Shown here piece after piece: positions 61,474 to 64,000 of a DNA stretch of 64,000 bases (positions within the stretch are counted from its first letter, which is position 1; the number at the start of each line of letters is the position of its first letter). The notes under the pieces were generated by a model. It was not told where the DNA came from. It ran no database searches and saw nothing but the letters and a program-made list of their open reading frames with translations. The position numbers and the translations under genes were made by a program. Location of the stretch: positions 310,001-374,000 of the forward strand of contig JADJQU010000006.1 in the NCBI GenBank assembly GCA_016712565.1. The letters are read 5' to 3'. Source of the DNA: Planctomycetota bacterium (GTDB lineage: Bacteria > Planctomycetota > UBA1135 > GCA-002686595).

Positions 61474-62364
61474 ATGGAAGCCGCTGAACCGCTGACCACG
61501 TACCTCGAGCTGCGCGAGTCCCAGGAGGACGGGAGCGAGGGCTCGGGCCTGTCCCACACTTCCGCGGGACTGGTGCTGCTGCACGTCCTCGAAGTGGCCG
61601 CCTACGGCGAGCCCCGGGGCGGATTGACCCTCGTGCACGACGCGGGCGATCACGGGGCGCGCTACCTGGGCGCCGCCCGGCACTTCGCCGAGAGCCATTG
61701 GGCCGTGGCCCTGCCGGATCTGCGCGGCCACGGCCGCTCCGAAGGCGTGCGCGGGCACTCCCTGGGCGCGCGCGAGATCCTGCGCGACCTGCAGGCCGTC
61801 CAGGATCACCTGGCCTACCGGCTGCCGGACGCGCCCAAGGTGCTGGTGGGGCAGGGACTGGGCGCGCTCCAGGCGCTGACCTTCGCCCTGGAGAAGCCGG
61901 GCGACCTGGCCGCGCTGGTCCTCCTGGCGCCGCGCTGGCGGCCCGCCTTCGAGATCCCCAAGCCGGCGGGGGGCCTGATGAAGCTGTTCAAGAAGCCGGC
62001 GCCCACCGACGAGGGCCGCATCGGCAATTCGGCGCCGTTGCTGACTTCCAGTGACAGCGAGCGCCACGCCTGGGAGGGGGACGGCCTGGTCCACGACGTG
62101 ATCACGCGCCGCGCGGCGGAGGAGGCCACGCGCCTCGCCCTGCGTTGTCGGGCCGCGGCGGCCGAACTCCGCGTGCCGACGCTCGTCCTGCACGGGGCCC
62201 AGGATCGCATCGCCGCGCCGGCCGACAGTGAGGCGTTCCGCGGTCCCCAGGTGGAGTTCCGCAGCGTGCCGGACGCGGGCCACGACCTCTTGCACGAGCG
62301 CGCCAGCGAGCGCATCACGGCGGACATCGCCGCCTGGCTCCAGGCACGGGTCCTGGGCGGCTAG
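61474..62364 (+). CDS. Alpha/beta-hydrolase fold protein lacking the nucleophile serine
   Basis: The protein has 296 residues and matches the monoacylglycerol-lipase-like (Hydrolase_4) family: LVHDAGDHGARY oxyanion region, PDLRGHGRSEG, acid HGAQDRIAAP and final histidine in DAGHDLLHE. At the nucleophile elbow the usual GHSMGG reads GQGLGA, so residue 128 is Gly where Ser is needed. A GHSLG string at 94-98 is in the wrong place (just after DLRGHGRSEG) to replace it. The protein probably is not a serine hydrolase; it could be a binding protein or use another mechanism. It follows the VWA gene by 10 bp. Confidence 0.82.
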   Translation: MEAAEPLTTYLELRESQEDGSEGSGLSHTSAGLVLLHVLEVAAYGEPRGGLTLVHDAGDHGARYLGAARHFAESHWAVALPDLRGHGRSEGVRGHSLGAREILRDLQAVQDHLAYRLPDAPKVLVGQGLGALQALTFALEKPGDLAALVLLAPRWRPAFEIPKPAGGLMKLFKKPAPTDEGRIGNSAPLLTSSDSERHAWEGDGLVHDVITRRAAEEATRLALRCRAAAAELRVPTLVLHGAQDRIAAPADSEAFRGPQVEFRSVPDAGHDLLHERASERITADIAAWLQARVLGG

Positions 62365-62383
62365 GGGGGGGCCCCGTCCGGCC

Positions 62384-62818
62384 TCAGGTGGCTTCCCGTG
62401 CCACCCACTCCCGCAGCAGGACCAGGGCCGCGAAGCTGTCCTTGTGGCGCTTCTGCGCGCGAGCGGGGATCCCGGCGTCGCGCATCAAATCCTCGGCCGC
62501 CTTGGTGGACAGGCGCTCATCCACGAAGGTCACCACGACCGAGGGGAAGCGGGCCGCCAGTTCCGCGCCGAAGCGGCGCACCTCGGCGGCGCGCGGTCCC
62601 TCGCTGTCGTCCATGTTGCGCGGCAGTCCCACCACGAAGGTGCCCACATCGCGCTCCTCCAGGAGCCGCGCCACGTGATCCAAGAGAGGCGGGCCGTTGG
62701 GCCGCCGAATCCAGGCCTCCAGGGGCGTGGTGACGATGCGCAGCGGATCGGCCACCGCGAAGCCCGTGCGCACGGTGCCGTGGTCGATGGCCAGGGTCGA
62801 GCGCTTGCGCGTGCTCAC
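62384..62818 (-). CDS. ruvX: RuvX/YqgF Holliday junction resolvase-like nuclease
   Basis: The protein has 144 residues and starts with GTG at 62818, overlapping the upstream stop (GTGA). It has the RNase H-like fold of YqgF: LAIDHGTVRTGFAVAD supplies the first catalytic Asp, VVGLPRNMDDSEGPRA the conserved middle, FVDERLSTKAAED the Glu, and DSFAALVLLREW the final Asp. The family takes part in pre-16S rRNA processing and was first proposed as a Holliday junction resolvase. It is encoded together with the guanylyltransferase gene. Confidence 0.9.
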   Translation of the reverse strand: MSTRKRSTLAIDHGTVRTGFAVADPLRIVTTPLEAWIRRPNGPPLLDHVARLLEERDVGTFVVGLPRNMDDSEGPRAAEVRRFGAELAARFPSVVVTFVDERLSTKAAEDLMRDAGIPARAQKRHKDSFAALVLLREWVAREAT

Positions 62819-63891
62819 ACGAAGCGCGGCTTTTCGCGAGCCAGGCGTTCCACCAGCGCGCGCACCTCGTCGGCTCGCTCGCGGGTCGCCACCAGGACCG
62901 CGTCCCCGGCGCGCACGACCACCAGGTTCTCGACGCCGATCAGGGCCACGAGCGCGCCCGCGTCGCCGTGAACGATGTTGTTGGAGGCATCCAGGACCGA
63001 GAGCTCGGCTCCGCCGCTCCTGCGGTTGCCCGCGGCGTCGGGCTCCACCACGTCGGCCAGGGAGTTCCAGGCCCCGACGTCGCTCCAGAAGTAGTCGATG
63101 GGCAGCGTGCGCACGTCGCCCTCGCGTTCCAGCACGGCCACGTCGATGGAGACGCTGGGCAGCGCCTCGAAGCGCGCGGCGAAATCGCCGCCGCCCAAGG
63201 CCGCCGACAGGCCCTCCAGGGTGGAAGGGGCGTGACGTGCCAGGGCCGCCAGGATCGAGTCCGTGCGCCAGGCGAAGATGCCCGCATTCCACAGGAAGCG
63301 GCCCGAGGCGAGGAACTGCTGGGCCCGTTCCCGCTCGGGCTTTTCCACGAAGCGCAGCACGCGGTGCACGGCCTGGCCGTCGCGGGGCGCCAGTGCGGCT
63401 CCCAACTCGATGTAGCCGAAGCCCGTGGCCGGCCGGGTGGGGCGGATGCCGAAGGTCACCAGGGCGCCGCTCGCAGCTGCCTCCTCCAGGCCCGCGCGCA
63501 GGCTGGCCCGCAGCCGTTCGGCGGGCCGGATCACATGGTCGGCGGGCAGCACCACCTGCACGGAGTCACTGGACCTGCGGCGGATCTCCAGGGCGGCCCA
63601 GGCCACCGAGGCCGCCGTGTTGCGCGCGCAGGGCTCGTGGAGCAGGTTCTCGCGCGGCAGGGAAGGCAGTGCTCGCCCGAGGGCCTCGGCCTGCTCGGCG
63701 GCGCTGACCACCAGCGTGCGCTCGGGCGGCACGAGGCCCTCGAGGCGCGCCAGGGTCTCCGCGATCAACGGGCGCGGCCCGCCGATGGGCAGGTACTGCT
63801 TGGGCAGGCTCCGGCGGCTCGCGGGCCAGAAGCGCGTGCCGGAACCGCCGGCCAGGATCACGGCGAAGGCGCTCGCGGAAAGGGCGGCCAT
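62815..63891 (-). CDS. manC: Mannose-1-phosphate guanylyltransferase
   Basis: The protein has 358 residues. It makes GDP-mannose from mannose-1-phosphate and GTP for surface glycans. The nucleotidyltransferase signature VILAGGSGTRFWPASRRSLP with PKQ is exact, followed by LPADHVI, FVEKPERE and FLWNAGIFAWR. It ends with a left-handed beta-helix-like stretch and lacks the phosphomannose isomerase domain of bifunctional forms. It is coupled to ruvX. It fits the glycan theme set by the heptosyltransferase, epimerase and aminotransferase genes. Confidence 0.9.
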   Translation of the reverse strand: MAALSASAFAVILAGGSGTRFWPASRRSLPKQYLPIGGPRPLIAETLARLEGLVPPERTLVVSAAEQAEALGRALPSLPRENLLHEPCARNTAASVAWAALEIRRRSSDSVQVVLPADHVIRPAERLRASLRAGLEEAAASGALVTFGIRPTRPATGFGYIELGAALAPRDGQAVHRVLRFVEKPERERAQQFLASGRFLWNAGIFAWRTDSILAALARHAPSTLEGLSAALGGGDFAARFEALPSVSIDVAVLEREGDVRTLPIDYFWSDVGAWNSLADVVEPDAAGNRRSGGAELSVLDASNNIVHGDAGALVALIGVENLVVVRAGDAVLVATRERADEVRALVERLAREKPRFV

Positions 63892-63957
63892 CCTGGCGTT
63901 ATGCGCTGGTGGGGGCGAAATCGCAAGCCCGATCCGGCGACGCCGCTCCAGGCCGTT

Positions 63958-64000
63958 TCAGAAGCGCGCCGGCAGGGGACTCAGGCTCGGCAGCGGCAGC
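63958..64000 (-). CDS. C-terminal end of a gene entering from the right edge
   Basis: Only the last 13 codons are in view on the minus strand (LPLPSLSPLPARF, stop at 63958-63960). This agrees with the strand of manC, which starts 66 bp further on. Nothing can be said about function, and the frame itself is uncertain. Confidence 0.3.
   Translation of the reverse strand, partial: LPLPSLSPLPARF

Noticed and set aside
61750..61770. GHSLG as the nucleophile motif of the alpha/beta hydrolase
   Set aside because: It follows DLRGHGRSEG directly, before the central helix, and is about 30 residues too early; the true elbow reads GQGLG.
63901..64000. A plus-strand gene starting with ATG at 63901
   Set aside because: The stretch has no supporting motif; a minus-strand gene end is more consistent with the neighbouring manC.

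Overview
The window is very GC-rich (about 70% by eye), almost fully coding on both strands, and has no plasmid, phage or CRISPR content. The gene style fits a Gram-negative, aerobic bacterium of the Planctomycetota or a similar high-GC phylum. It has many secreted or lipoprotein TPR, HEAT, Sel1, EF-hand and VWA proteins, LptF/LptG-type permeases and a heptosyltransferase (outer membrane with LPS), haem A synthesis genes, a bacterial type A RNase P RNA and many GTG starts. The phylum call is an inference from gene content only.

Layout. 1-10.6 kb: a truncated secreted repeat protein, a 167-bp palindromic MITE-like element, the lptF-lptG pair, a TPR lipoprotein, a GT9 heptosyltransferase, an NtrY-like histidine kinase coupled to a sugar epimerase, and an EamA transporter. 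10.9-27.8 kb: a very large carboxypeptidase-regulatory-like repeat protein, a three-domain parvulin isomerase, a galactokinase-like GHMP kinase, and a run of secreted proteins (W/Y-rich TPR protein, lipoprotein, Sel1 protein, HEAT protein). Next come a leucine-dehydrogenase-like gene, a DUF3108-like lipoprotein, a second copy of the repeat and a YgfZ/GcvT-like gene. Several genes here carry apparent single-base frameshifts. 27.9-32.1 kb: a tight cytochrome-oxidase maturation operon (ctaA-ctaB-sco-DUF420), then a membrane-anchored protein. 32.2-46.7 kb: a response regulator with a degenerate AAA+ domain, hpt, a rluA-truD pair in which TruD has a roughly 400-residue RGG-rich tail, MTA phosphorylase, an M28 peptidase, an N-terminal nucleophile hydrolase, a membrane protein/winged-helix pair, an EF-hand protein and a short Lon protease. 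46.8-57.5 kb: an S41 peptidase, a DegT aminotransferase, an NSS transporter with its 44-residue small partner, a zinc metalloprotease, an M1 peptidase fused to HEAT-like repeats, a ferritin-like protein and a Prx6-type peroxiredoxin. 57.5-64 kb: a small protein coupled to a Nudix protein, RNase P RNA, a HEAT/VWA protein, an alpha/beta hydrolase without its nucleophile, ruvX and a mannose-1-phosphate guanylyltransferase.

Cross-cutting signals. Many co-directional genes are translationally coupled by ATGA or GTGA overlaps. Several genes have a TA-rich -10-like hexamer only 6-9 nt before the start codon, which suggests leaderless transcripts. Convergent gene ends are often separated by strong GC hairpins. 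The most unusual items are the RGG-tailed TruD, the ATPase-dead NtrC-like regulator, the palindromic dispersed repeat and the cluster of single-base frameshifts between 9.8 and 27.1 kb.
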